This document shows positions 1 to 6,671 of a stretch of 22,913 nt of DNA, in pieces. Position numbers and translations under genes: made by a program. The number at the start of each line of letters is the position of its first letter. Positions within the stretch are counted from its first letter, which is position 1. Below the pieces are notes generated by a model. It saw nothing but the letters and a program-made list of their open reading frames with translations. It was not told where the DNA came from and ran no database searches. This DNA comes from Candidatus Pacearchaeota archaeon. GTDB taxonomy: Archaea; Nanobdellota; Nanobdellia; Pacearchaeales; GW2011-AR1. Where the stretch lies: assembly GCA_002688875.1 (NCBI GenBank), contig NZDU01000003.1, forward strand, positions 12,101 to 35,013. Direction: 5' to 3'.

Positions 1-485
1 GCTATCTTGCCTTTTAATTTTATTTGATTACCTGTTTCGACCATGGCCTTGGTTAGATATTTGGTTTCTTCTAAGGACATGCCTTCTGAAAAAACTGCTG
101 AGACAAAAAATGCTATTTCTACCTCGGTTAAAGAATTATTGGCTATGTTCCTGACTATTTCATAGATTTCTTTTTTGGTTAATGTTTCACCATCTAGTTT
201 CTTTTTTATTAGTTCTATGGATCTTGGTTTTTTTAGGATGGTTACTTCGACATGTTGATTATTTTTTAGATTTAGTTTTTTGATTATTGTTTCTGAGACT
301 GCTATTTCGTTTTTTGTTACGATTCCATCAATTGTGTCGATTATTGAGGCAAGGGATTTGTTGTTTTTGTTTGTTATTTTGATTCTGTTTCCGACGTGAA
401 GGCTTAGGAGTTTTGCAGTGTCTTCATGGATCATTGATACTGGACGGCCGGTTTTGAAAGTTAGTTTTTTTATGCGGAGTTTCAT
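1..485 (-). CDS. deoA: AMP phosphorylase (archaeal DeoA/thymidine phosphorylase family), 5' part
   Basis: Only the first 161 codons are visible; the gene runs off the left edge. The family catalyses phosphorolysis of AMP (and CMP/UMP) to ribose-1,5-bisphosphate, feeding the archaeal AMP/RuBisCO nucleoside salvage pathway in the cytoplasm. Residues 1-80 form the beta-rich N-terminal domain specific to archaeal members (KLRIKKLTFKTGRPVSMI). From about residue 85 the helical glycosyltransferase-family domain begins with IKKKLDGETLTKKEIYEIV, followed by SLTEVEIAFFVSAVFSEGM and the conserved LTKAMVETGNQI. The ATG at 485 lies about 24 nt downstream of a good TATA box, giving a leaderless mRNA. It is divergent from the LOG gene. 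Identification rests on remembered family sequence; phosphate and nucleotide-binding loops further downstream are outside the window. Confidence 0.88.
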   Translation of the reverse strand, partial: MKLRIKKLTFKTGRPVSMIHEDTAKLLSLHVGNRIKITNKNNKSLASIIDTIDGIVTKNEIAVSETIIKKLNLKNNQHVEVTILKKPRSIELIKKKLDGETLTKKEIYEIVRNIANNSLTEVEIAFFVSAVFSEGMSLEETKYLTKAMVETGNQIKLKGKI

Positions 486-502
486 ATGAATTGTAAGATC
501 CT

Positions 503-511
503 CTTTTATAA
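503..511 (-). promoter_or_regulatory. TATA box for AMP phosphorylase
   Basis: Reading the minus strand, TTATAAAAG ends about 18 nt before the ATG at 485, so a start site about 25 nt downstream of the box centre falls on the start codon. This indicates a leaderless transcript, as at several other genes in this window. Confidence 0.6.
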
Positions 512-527
512 TTAGAATTGATAAAAG

Positions 528-535
528 TATAAAAA
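528..535 (+). promoter_or_regulatory. TATA box for LOG-family gene
   Basis: TATAAAAA, preceded by an A-rich stretch. A start site about 25-27 nt downstream (about 555) lies after the in-frame GTG 537 and ATG 543 codons but before ATG 582, so it favours 582 as the translated start. Confidence 0.5.
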
Positions 536-581
536 GGTGTTGATGGGAAAAATTTTAATAGTATCTAAATTAATATATTTT

Positions 582-1232
582 ATGAGTAAGTTGAATAAAA
601 ATAAAGAATATTTTTCTAATGCTAATGTAACTGTTGATAGGGTTAAGAATGAGATTAATAGTGGATTGGATCTTTTGAATAAAATTGATAGAGAGATAGT
701 TACTTTTTTTGGAGCTCATAAGTTGAATAGAAATCATAAGTATTATAAGCATTGCAAAAGCCTTGCTAGAGAATTAGGCAGAAGAGATTTTGCGGTGTTG
801 ACTGGAGGAGGACCTGGGATAATGCATGCAGCTAATTCTGGAGCCATGGAATCTGGAACGGATTCCTTAGGAATTAAAGCTGATTTGTTGAAAGGAGAAT
901 ATGTTAAAGATAAGATATTTTCTCATGAACTTTCCTTCCATTTTCTTTTTGTTAGGAGATTCATTATGGCAATAAAGAGTGAGGCCCTAATATTCTATCC
1001 TGGAGGGTATGGCACACTTAACGAGTTGTTTGAATATTTGGTTTTGATGCAAACAGGAATAGTTGATGAAGTACCGATTGTTTGTATAAATAAGAAATAT
1101 TGGGAAGGGCTTTTTGATTGGTTGAAAGATCATCCACTAAGGGAAGATTTTTTGATTCATGATAAAGAAGATTTAAAATTGTTGCATTTTGTTGATAATT
1201 TTGAAGAAGTTGTTAATATCTTAGGGAGGTAA
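582..1232 (+). CDS. LOG-family protein (TIGR00730, 'lysine decarboxylase-like' Rossmann fold)
   Basis: A 216-residue cytosolic protein of the LOG family, whose studied members are nucleoside 5'-monophosphate phosphoribohydrolases (cytokinin-activating in plants); many archaeal members have unknown substrates. Visible motifs are the nucleotide-binding TGGGPGIMHAAN at residues 74-85 and the signature PGGYGTLNE at 140-148, with the catalytic-type Arg and Glu pair (R125/R126 region and E148). In-frame upstream starts at 537 (GTG) and 543 (ATG) exist; 582 is preferred because the TATA box at 528 would place the transcript start near 555. It converges with the AI-2E gene, with a 1-nt gap between stop codons. 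Its location beside AMP phosphorylase could reflect a shared nucleotide-salvage theme, but that is only inference. Confidence 0.85.
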   Translation: MSKLNKNKEYFSNANVTVDRVKNEINSGLDLLNKIDREIVTFFGAHKLNRNHKYYKHCKSLARELGRRDFAVLTGGGPGIMHAANSGAMESGTDSLGIKADLLKGEYVKDKIFSHELSFHFLFVRRFIMAIKSEALIFYPGGYGTLNELFEYLVLMQTGIVDEVPIVCINKKYWEGLFDWLKDHPLREDFLIHDKEDLKLLHFVDNFEEVVNILGR

Positions 1233-1233
1233 T

Positions 1234-2319
1234 TTATTTTTTCTTAGATTTATCTTTTTTTATTGGGATTGGTTCTTCGTCTTCTTCTTTTTTGAAGATG
1301 ACTGGTTCGTTGAGGTTTTTTCGGTATAGTTCTGCTACTAAGAGGACGTAGGCTAATGTGAGTGGGCCGATGATAAGTCCTAGGATTCCGAAGATTTGTA
1401 GGCCTCCGATCATACCTACGAGGACGATGACTGTGTTTAGTTCGGTGTTTCTTGAGACTATCATTGGTCTTAGGACGGCGTCGATCCAGTTGACTAATAG
1501 TAATCCGTAAACTAATAGGCCTAGTCCTGCATTTGGCTCACCATTTATGAATAGATAGACATCTACGGGAATCCAGATTAGCCAAGGGCCTACGATAGGG
1601 ATTATTGATACTACCATGGTTAGTATGGTTAGGAGGAGTGCGTTTGGGACGCCGAATATGAAGTATCCGATTCCTGCGACTAGTCCTTGGACAAGACCTA
1701 CGATTATCTCTCCGATTATTACTGAATGGGTTATACTTTTGAAGTGTGTGAAGAATTTATTTTGTGTTTCTTTTTTTAGATGTGAAAGGGATTGGAAATA
1801 TTCGAAGGCAGATTCCCCGTCTCTGAGACCGAAGAAGAATACTAGGAAGATTACTAATAGTTGAAGGATGTAGGAGGGTAAGTTGAGTACGAAGTCTCCA
1901 AGGCCCGTTGCTGAATTGGCGAGAATTTTTGAGATGGAGATATTTATTGAGTTGGCGAGTACTGAGGATATGTCTGAATTTGAAATTATTGCTGGGAGAA
2001 CTTGTTCTAAAATGCTTCTTATGTCTATGGTTTGTAGTGTGAGGTAGAAGTTTACGACTTGAGTTAAAAGTGAACTTAATATTAGATATATGGTGGTTAG
2101 CAGGATTGCTACGACTCCGAAGCAGACGACAACTGCTGAGAGGGTTTTGTATCTTAGAACTCTTAATGTAAGTCTGTAAACGGGATGGAAGATGAATGCT
2201 AAAAGGATTCCGTAGATTATTGCGAAGGCTATGGGCCTTATTACTAAGAAGGCTATGATAAATAAACCAATTATTAAGGCGTAGTTTACTAACTGTTTGA
2301 ATCCCTCTTTCTCTCCCAT
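1234..2319 (-). CDS. AI-2E/PerM family permease
   Basis: A 361-residue polytopic membrane protein of the AI-2E family transporter/PerM superfamily. Family members include AI-2 exporters and Na+/H+ antiporters; the substrate here cannot be told from sequence. Hydrophobic segments lie at about residues 12-46 (two helices), 59-85, 150-168 and from about 196 to 335, the last holding the family's typical SIIPIVGPWLIWIPV and GILGLIIGPLTLAYVLL stretches. A soluble region at about 86-148 lies between helix 3 and helix 4. The tail is short and charged (EEDEEPIPIKKDKSKKK). The ATG at 2319 is about 35 nt downstream of a TATA box. Although encoded on the minus strand, its coding strand is comparatively rich in C (ATC, GTC, CTC codons), mirroring the G/T-rich plus strand of the ribosomal genes. 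Confidence 0.88.
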   Translation of the reverse strand: MGEKEGFKQLVNYALIIGLFIIAFLVIRPIAFAIIYGILLAFIFHPVYRLTLRVLRYKTLSAVVVCFGVVAILLTTIYLILSSLLTQVVNFYLTLQTIDIRSILEQVLPAIISNSDISSVLANSINISISKILANSATGLGDFVLNLPSYILQLLVIFLVFFFGLRDGESAFEYFQSLSHLKKETQNKFFTHFKSITHSVIIGEIIVGLVQGLVAGIGYFIFGVPNALLLTILTMVVSIIPIVGPWLIWIPVDVYLFINGEPNAGLGLLVYGLLLVNWIDAVLRPMIVSRNTELNTVIVLVGMIGGLQIFGILGLIIGPLTLAYVLLVAELYRKNLNEPVIFKKEEDEEPIPIKKDKSKKK

Positions 2320-2350
2320 GTTATTACCTAACTTAGATAATGATAGAGCG

Positions 2351-2360
2351 TTTATAAGTT
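2351..2360 (-). promoter_or_regulatory. TATA box for AI-2E permease
   Basis: On the minus strand AACTTATAAA sits about 36 nt before ATG 2319, predicting a short leader of about 10-15 nt. Confidence 0.45.
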
Positions 2361-2384
2361 TTTTCTGATAGATGATAAGAAGGT

Positions 2385-2612
2385 TTATTTTTTGGAAGTT
2401 AGTTTAAATAGATCACAGATTGAGACTAATACAAAAACTACTTGTAGAGTCAGAAATATATTGTCTCCGATGTAGAAGCTGTAATATGCTAGAAGAACTC
2501 CCCCTAAGATGTAGACTAGGTCTCTTGCTTTTCTGTTTTTTCTTTTTATTAGAACTCCTAGGATGATTAAAATTAGGCCAGTAATTCCTAGAGATTGAAA
2601 TATGTTTATCAT
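2385..2612 (-). CDS. small membrane protein, 75 residues
   Basis: I do not recognise the family. Three hydrophobic segments at about residues 6-22, 32-49 and 52-70 suggest a small integral membrane protein, with a positively charged loop KRKNRKARD (23-31) that should face the cytoplasm and a lysine-containing C-terminus. The start at 2612 is supported by a TATA box 21-29 nt upstream (leaderless). It lies 65 nt upstream of the AI-2E permease on the same strand, but the permease has its own TATA box, so co-transcription is possible but not required. Confidence 0.7.
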   Translation of the reverse strand: MINIFQSLGITGLILIILGVLIKRKNRKARDLVYILGGVLLAYYSFYIGDNIFLTLQVVFVLVSICDLFKLTSKK

Positions 2613-2632
2613 GAGAGTTTTAATTGAGAGAG

Positions 2633-2641
2633 ATATTTAAA
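2633..2641 (-). promoter_or_regulatory. TATA box for small membrane protein
   Basis: Minus-strand TTTAAATAT centred about 25 nt before ATG 2612, consistent with a leaderless transcript. Confidence 0.5.
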
Positions 2642-2702
2642 TGTGTTTAATAGGCTTTGTGTAAAAAGTAGCTCTTGTGTATAAAGTCTATCTGTTAGAT
2701 CA

Positions 2703-2750
2703 TCCGGCTTTGCCTGAATAGTCCACGAAAAGACTGACTTATCGGGCAGA
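2703..2750 (+). other. GC-richer hairpin in intergenic region, possible small RNA
   Basis: The 196-nt gap between divergent genes holds a segment richer in G and C than its surroundings. GCCTGA (2712-2717) can pair with TCGGGC (2742-2747), and AGTC (2720-2723) with GACT (2732-2735) around the loop CACGAAAA. A TATA-like TGTATAAAG lies at about 2678-2686, about 20 nt upstream. No tRNA T-arm motif and no convincing C/D or H/ACA boxes are visible. Function unknown; strand is assumed from the TATA-like element. Confidence 0.25.
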
Positions 2751-2780
2751 ATTTATGATTAGGCCTATATAACAATAAAG

Positions 2781-2790
2781 CTTTTAAATA
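2781..2790 (+). promoter_or_regulatory. TATA box for 180-residue orphan gene
   Basis: CTTTTAAATA is centred about 24 nt before ATG 2809, giving a leaderless transcript. Confidence 0.55.
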
Positions 2791-2808
2791 ATCATACTAA
2801 CTACCTAT

Positions 2809-3351
2809 ATGGCAAGTCTTTTTGAAAATAAAAGTAGTTATGTTGAGTTTAACAATGAAGATCTTTTAGTTGTTGGAGCATCAGGAATAATTAAAAAGCT
2901 ACGTACTCAAAATAAACGCGTAGATATGTCTAAATATAATGTTGGGGTTAAGAATTTCGGAGACCAAGAACATGGATTACACTTTCTTCAGCTCTCCCCT
3001 CCAGTAGAAGTAGTAGTTGGCGAATCTTTCAGGAAAAGGGCTGAAATAAGAGGTCTTGGTTTTGATAGGAATGCTATTCGTCAAACTATGGATGAAATTG
3101 TAGCCGGGGTTAATTTTATTGCTGACAACACGATTGATCCCAATCTTAAAGAAAAATTAGGAGAATTATATGGTCAGGAATCAGAAACTTATAGAGAATG
3201 TGCTCAAATTGCTAGAAGTTTGAATACAGATCAAGAAAGTGCATGGGGCTACGTAAGATATGCAGGCTTTCTTATTGCACATAAGGGATACGATGCAATA
3301 AGAGCTCAAAAGCAATCTGCTAGAAAGTTCGGATTAAGACTGAGTAGATAG
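2809..3351 (+). CDS. uncharacterised protein, 180 residues
   Basis: Not recognised. It is soluble, with no signal peptide or membrane segment. The N-terminal part (about 1-75) looks beta-rich (YVEFNNEDLLVVGASG, VEVVVGESF) and the C-terminal part (about 80-180) mostly helical (NAIRQTMDEIVAGVNFI, YRECAQIARSLN), ending in a basic tail. A TATA box places transcription at the ATG, so it is transcribed alone. Codon use is ordinary AT-rich (AAA, GGA, CTT, CCT), like the orphan ORFs inside the ribosomal operon and unlike the ribosomal genes. No function is proposed. Confidence 0.8.
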   Translation: MASLFENKSSYVEFNNEDLLVVGASGIIKKLRTQNKRVDMSKYNVGVKNFGDQEHGLHFLQLSPPVEVVVGESFRKRAEIRGLGFDRNAIRQTMDEIVAGVNFIADNTIDPNLKEKLGELYGQESETYRECAQIARSLNTDQESAWGYVRYAGFLIAHKGYDAIRAQKQSARKFGLRLSR

Positions 3352-3429
3352 CAGAAGTAATTTTCTACCCTCCCTCTTTTCATTACTAACAATTATCATC
3401 CTAGCTTTTTAAAGCGGGTCCCGCCACTT

Positions 3430-3495
3430 GACACTACTTCCTGAGTCCCGAATTCTTGACAGTCCCTTGGCTAATCTAACGGATGGACTTTTTTT
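3430..3495 (+). ncRNA. candidate small RNA with terminator-like end
   Basis: A GC-richer island in the 214-nt gap. A TATA-like CTTTTTAAAGC (3405-3415) precedes it, and the perfect odd palindrome GCGGGTCCCGC lies at 3414-3424. CTTGACA occurs at 3427 and 3455, and AGTCCC at 3444 and 3461. AGTCC (3461-3465) can pair with GGACT (3485-3489), directly followed by seven T (3489-3495), as in an intrinsic terminator. It could instead be a relic or a regulatory DNA site. Exact ends are guesses. Confidence 0.3.
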
Positions 3496-3536
3496 ACAGA
3501 CACTACTTATTTCACAAAGCCTGATCAATAAGAAGG

Positions 3537-3545
3537 TTTATAAAT
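3537..3545 (+). promoter_or_regulatory. TATA box for 239-residue gene
   Basis: TTTATAAAT is centred about 25 nt before ATG 3566. It supports 3566 over the in-frame TTG at 3428 as the true start. Confidence 0.6.
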
Positions 3546-3565
3546 TAAAATTCAGAATTAATAGT

Positions 3566-4285
3566 ATGGAATTTTTTATTAAGAAAATATTTGAGGATAA
3601 TGTGGATGAGTTGGTTCATAATCAGTTTAAGAAATATAGTCGGGGGGAGTTTTTGAATAAGGCGATGGTTGTTGTGAAGAAAACAGGGAAGGGGTTTAGT
3701 GTTAGTACTGGTCCTGAATATGCGAATGAGTTGGTTAGGTATTTTGCGGAGAAGTTGGGAGAGAGGTTTGCGGTGGTTAGTGGTGTTGTGGTTTCTACTA
3801 GAGATTTGACTGGAGAGTTGGATTTTAAAGATAAGAAGCAATTTATGGGAGTTAAGCAATATATTTTGAATGGGGAAATGAGTGGAGATAAGATTATTGA
3901 GTTGTGTGATAAATTGCCTAATGCTTTTTTTGGGTTGTCGTTTGAGGTTGATGGGAGTGTGTTGAAGATTAAGGCTAAGGCTCCAAAGTCTGCTAAGCCT
4001 TCGACTAAGAAAGAGGAGAAGCCTAAGGTGGATTTTTGTAAGGTTAAGACTAGTGATTCGGAGTTTGTTGAAGGATTAGTGTTTGGTGTTAATAGTTTTA
4101 AGAAAGTTGAGATAAGTCATGATTTTTTGATTGATGAGATTGTTGTTAGTGATGAGTTGAAATCGGAGGCTGATGGGGATTTTGCTAAGATTAAGGAGAT
4201 GGCGTTGAGGAAAGGGACTCTTGTGAGGAAGGTTAGTGTGGATGAGGGTTCGGAGGAAGTTAAGGAGAAGGGATTTGCGGTTTGA
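3566..4285 (+). CDS. uncharacterised protein, 239 residues, ribosomal-style codon use
   Basis: Not recognised with certainty. The start is ATG 3566, set by a leaderless-type TATA box; the frame is open further upstream to a TTG at 3428 but that stretch overlaps the GC-rich island and has no coding character. The protein is soluble, with an alpha/beta N-terminal part of about 120 residues (MEFFIKKIFEDNVDELVHNQ, FAVVSGVVVSTRDLTGELDF), a lysine/proline/serine-rich linker around residues 135-155 (APKSAKPSTKKEEKPK) and a second alpha/beta part with FVEGLVFGVNSFKKVEIS. Heavy use of GGG, TTG, AAG and GTT matches the ribosomal genes, suggesting a long-resident gene. It converges with the 147-residue minus-strand gene. 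Confidence 0.85.
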   Translation: MEFFIKKIFEDNVDELVHNQFKKYSRGEFLNKAMVVVKKTGKGFSVSTGPEYANELVRYFAEKLGERFAVVSGVVVSTRDLTGELDFKDKKQFMGVKQYILNGEMSGDKIIELCDKLPNAFFGLSFEVDGSVLKIKAKAPKSAKPSTKKEEKPKVDFCKVKTSDSEFVEGLVFGVNSFKKVEISHDFLIDEIVVSDELKSEADGDFAKIKEMALRKGTLVRKVSVDEGSEEVKEKGFAV

Positions 4286-4309
4286 TATTATTAAGTATGA
4301 TATTTATCA

Positions 4310-4753
4310 TTAATTATATCTAGGGTCTTCTGGAAAAGTTAATTCTTCTACTGGAGAATCCCAACTTCTTAGGTAAAAATCTTCCCTCCGTTTTGTACTT
4401 GAGAATAAACCTGCATACTCTCCCCTAATTACATCAATATATCTACCAAAAACTTCATATTGATGACCTGAATCTAATAAAATTAAAGTAGCATTGTTAT
4501 CTAATTCTGTTAAAGTTGCTTCGCAACCGCCCAATCTGTCGACAATCAACCTCCCTAGATCACCTCTCCGATCTTCATCTCTAGTATCCCTTCTAGGAGC
4601 TAAAAGTAAGCGATCGTCTCCATGAGGCATTCTAGTAACGTAAATTGGTCCAATGTGAGATCCGTGTCCATCCACGGTTCTTAGATTAATACCTGAATCT
4701 GGTAAAAGTAAAAGTGCTTCTCTGTATGAAGTCCAATTATCTCGTCTATCCAT
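4310..4753 (-). CDS. uncharacterised protein, 147 residues
   Basis: Not recognised. The start is ATG 4753 (MDRRDNWTSYREAL); the in-frame GTG at 4774 lies upstream of the predicted transcript start. The protein is soluble and rich in Arg, Asp and Gly, with beta-type strands (GPIYVTRM, RLLLAPRRD, ATLILLDSG) and probable helices (GDLGRLIVDRLG). It is transcribed from its own TATA box and converges with the 239-residue gene. Composition and codon use resemble the orphan ORFs embedded in the ribosomal operon. Confidence 0.75.
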   Translation of the reverse strand: MDRRDNWTSYREALLLLPDSGINLRTVDGHGSHIGPIYVTRMPHGDDRLLLAPRRDTRDEDRRGDLGRLIVDRLGGCEATLTELDNNATLILLDSGHQYEVFGRYIDVIRGEYAGLFSSTKRREDFYLRSWDSPVEELTFPEDPRYN

Positions 4754-4776
4754 TGCGAGTTCAATTAATATCACTA

Positions 4777-4786
4777 GTTTATAAAA
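4777..4786 (-). promoter_or_regulatory. TATA box for 147-residue gene
   Basis: Minus-strand TTTTATAAAC is about 24-33 nt upstream of ATG 4753, predicting a leader of only a few nucleotides. Confidence 0.5.
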
Positions 4787-4822
4787 TTGTCGGTGTTTGT
4801 TTATTTTCCCCAGTAAAAATCT

Positions 4823-5263
4823 TCATATATGCTCATTTTCCATTTTCTCCAAGAAAATTTCATTGTTTTTTAGATCACAGGAAAACTTGTATTTTTTTAA
4901 GAAGTCTAAGCCAAGGATGTTTGGAAATACATCTAAATCTTCTATTTCGGCTATTTTAGATGAAGAAGGCCTAAGTATTTTTACTGGAATCTTTTCAATT
5001 ATTGGTTTTCCTTCTGTTGATTTAAATAAAATCTTTAGATTTTCATAAGAATAACTTACATATTTATTTCCTCCGATGCTTACAATTCCAGATTTATTAA
5101 TGAAGGGAATATTCAGCTTTCTTGAATCGAAATAATTAAGCAAAGTGTTGGGACTTCCTGTATCAACGACAATAAATGAATATACCTTTTGAGTAGGAGA
5201 TATAAATGTTGAGGGGATTTTTAACCATTCATATTTAGAATCATATATAACTTTTATTTTCAT
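4823..5263 (-). CDS. retropepsin-like (clan AA) aspartic protease
   Basis: A 146-residue single-domain protein of the retropepsin-like fold, expected to act as a homodimer with one catalytic Asp from each subunit. The catalytic motif is VDTGSPNTLL (Asp34 in D-T-G), the flap region is around GGNKYVSYSY, and the C-terminal family motif is NILGLDFLKKY (115-125) followed by a closing beta strand NNEIFLEK. No signal peptide or membrane segment is visible, so it is probably cytosolic. Its start ATG overlaps the stop of the upstream DUF5678-like gene by 1 nt (TAATG), so the two are translationally coupled. Substrate unknown. Confidence 0.82.
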   Translation of the reverse strand: MKIKVIYDSKYEWLKIPSTFISPTQKVYSFIVVDTGSPNTLLNYFDSRKLNIPFINKSGIVSIGGNKYVSYSYENLKILFKSTEGKPIIEKIPVKILRPSSSKIAEIEDLDVFPNILGLDFLKKYKFSCDLKNNEIFLEKMENEHI

Positions 5264-5502
5264 TAAAAAATATGAATTTCTCCCTTAGGGTATATTTTTT
5301 CAACAATAACCTCATATCTATCAATATCTTGTTTTTTCAGTTCATTTAGTAGTTTTATCCCACTATCTGCACTAGCAACAATCTTTTTATCTTTGATGGC
5401 CACTACCTTACCACCAAATTCTTCTCTAATCTTTCCGGAATTCTCTGCGAACCATATCAAATTCTGTTCAGTTTCTTCGAGCATTTCTATATCCGATTTC
5501 AT
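5263..5502 (-). CDS. DUF5678-like small protein
   Basis: A 79-residue protein with the pattern typical of DUF5678: a short helix then NLIWFAENSGKIREEFGGKVVAIKDKKIVASADSG-type order (W17, then G-K-VVA-I-K, then IVASADSG), a helix (IKLLNELKKQ) and a closing strand YEVIVEKI. Function is unknown. It is the first gene of a two-gene unit with the aspartic protease, with a leaderless TATA box. The pair recalls small-protein/protease pairs seen elsewhere in archaea and cyanobacteria, but I cannot verify that here. Confidence 0.7.
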   Translation of the reverse strand: MKSDIEMLEETEQNLIWFAENSGKIREEFGGKVVAIKDKKIVASADSGIKLLNELKKQDIDRYEVIVEKIYPKGEIHIF

Positions 5503-5521
5503 AATTATTACATGTGATAGA

Positions 5522-5531
5522 TCTATAAAAA
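5522..5531 (-). promoter_or_regulatory. TATA box for DUF5678-protease pair
   Basis: Minus-strand TTTTTATAGA centred about 25 nt before ATG 5502 (leaderless). It lies only a few nucleotides from the divergent TATA box of the ribosomal operon, so the two promoters may interfere. Confidence 0.5.
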
Positions 5532-5533
5532 CC

Positions 5534-5542
5534 TTTATATAG
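5534..5542 (+). promoter_or_regulatory. main promoter (TATA) of the ribosomal protein operon
   Basis: TTTATATAG, the best plus-strand TATA box upstream of uL3. Predicted transcription start is about 5560, leaving a leader of about 150 nt before ATG 5709. That is long compared with the leaderless genes nearby and contains inverted repeats. Confidence 0.5.
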
Positions 5543-5572
5543 GCTAATTTTCTAGAAAGTTTAAGTTAATTA

Positions 5573-5592
5573 CTGATACAGACGTGTGTCAG
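5573..5592 (+). promoter_or_regulatory. hairpin in the uL3 operon leader
   Basis: CTGATACA and TGTGTCAG form an 8-bp stem (one T-G wobble) around the loop GACG. The 3' arm TGTCAG (5587-5592) can instead pair with CTGACA (5620-5625), and a further hairpin TCACA/TGTGA lies at 5629-5647. The mutually exclusive pairings are compatible with a regulatory leader, but no ligand or ribosomal-protein site is identified. Confidence 0.35.
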
Positions 5593-5708
5593 CATAGTTT
5601 TGATAACGGTTGGTTTTTACTGACAGGTTCACAGACATTATTTGTGATTTTAAGTTATTGAGAGTTAGTTTGGAGTATGTGAATATTCCTGATGGAGAAA
5701 ATAATAAG

Positions 5709-6671
5709 ATGCCAAAACATGGACATATGAGACATGGAAGCTTGCAGTTTTATCCGAGGGTGCGGGCGAAGAAAAGAATTCCTAGAGTTAGCTGGAGTGC
5801 TTTGTCGAAGGAAAGTGGGTTGTTGGGGTTTATTGGGTATAAGGTTGGGATGACTAGTGCTTATGTTCGAGATAATAGTTCGAGTTCGATGACGAAGGGG
5901 CAGAGGATTACGGTGCCGGTGACTATTATTGAGTTTCCGACGATGAAGATTTTGAGCGTTCGGTTTTATAATAAAAATAAAGTGGTGGGAGAGGTTCTAT
6001 GTTCTAATGTTGATAAAGAGTTAAAGAAGAGGATTAAGATTTCTAAAGAAAAGCAAGGTGATGATGTGAAGAGGATTGAGGATTTTAAAGAGGAGTATGA
6101 TGACTTGCGTGTTTTGGTTTATTCGCAGACTAAGAAGACTGGGATTAAGAAGATGCCGGATATTGCTGAGATTGGGATTGTTGGTTCGTTGGATGAGAAG
6201 ATGAGTTTTGTTGAGGAGAATCTTTCGAAGGAGATAAGTGTTAGTAGTTTTTTGAAGGAGAATGAGTTGGTGGATGTTCGGGGGGTTACGAAGGGTAAGG
6301 GGTTGCAGGGACCTACTAAGAGGTTTGGGTTAAGTTTGAGATTTCATAAATCGGAGAAGGGAGTTCGAGGTCCTGGGAGTGGAGGGCCATGGCATCCAGC
6401 CCGTGTTGAGTATACACAACCGATGGCTGGGCAGATGGGATATTTTACTAGGGTTGTTTATAATAATAAAGTGATAAAGGTTGGTTCGATAAGTGATGAA
6501 GATATTAATTCTGATAAAGGGTTTAAGAAATTTGGGAAGATTAAGAATGATTATGCGATTGTGTTTGGGAGTGTTCAGGGACCGAGTAAGAGGGAGTTAC
6601 TGGTTACGCCAGCGTTGAGGCCGAGTAAGAAACAGGATCAGAGAAATATGGAGTTTGTGGAGTTAAGATGA
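5709..6671 (+). CDS. rpl3: ribosomal protein uL3
   Basis: First gene of the operon; a 320-residue large-subunit protein that binds 23S rRNA near the peptidyl transferase centre and factor site. The N-terminus MPKHGHMRHGSLQFYPRVRA is the archaeal/eukaryotic form. The core motif VTKGKGLQGPTKRFG (193-207) and the W-containing loop GPGSGGPWHPARV (221-233), which reaches towards the catalytic centre, are present. ATG 5709 is chosen over an in-frame TTG at 5610 because the protein family begins exactly here and the upstream frame overlaps leader hairpins. It overlaps uL4 by 4 nt (ATGA). Confidence 0.97.
   Translation: MPKHGHMRHGSLQFYPRVRAKKRIPRVSWSALSKESGLLGFIGYKVGMTSAYVRDNSSSSMTKGQRITVPVTIIEFPTMKILSVRFYNKNKVVGEVLCSNVDKELKKRIKISKEKQGDDVKRIEDFKEEYDDLRVLVYSQTKKTGIKKMPDIAEIGIVGSLDEKMSFVEENLSKEISVSSFLKENELVDVRGVTKGKGLQGPTKRFGLSLRFHKSEKGVRGPGSGGPWHPARVEYTQPMAGQMGYFTRVVYNNKVIKVGSISDEDINSDKGFKKFGKIKNDYAIVFGSVQGPSKRELLVTPALRPSKKQDQRNMEFVELR

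Noticed and set aside
1616..1864. Plus-strand frame opposite the AI-2E permease
   Set aside because: It is fully overlapped by a clear membrane protein gene on the other strand and has no motif or promoter of its own.
2640..2800. Possible tRNA in the divergent intergenic region
   Set aside because: No T-arm GTTCRAnnC-type motif and no 7-bp acceptor stem closing a cloverleaf; only a short hairpin remains.
3428..3565. TTG-initiated N-terminal extension of the 239-residue gene
   Set aside because: A leaderless-type TATA box lies just before ATG 3566, and the extension overlaps a GC-rich structured island with no coding character.
5610..5708. TTG-initiated N-terminal extension of uL3
   Set aside because: The uL3 family starts at the MPKHGH-type sequence, and the extension covers leader hairpins.
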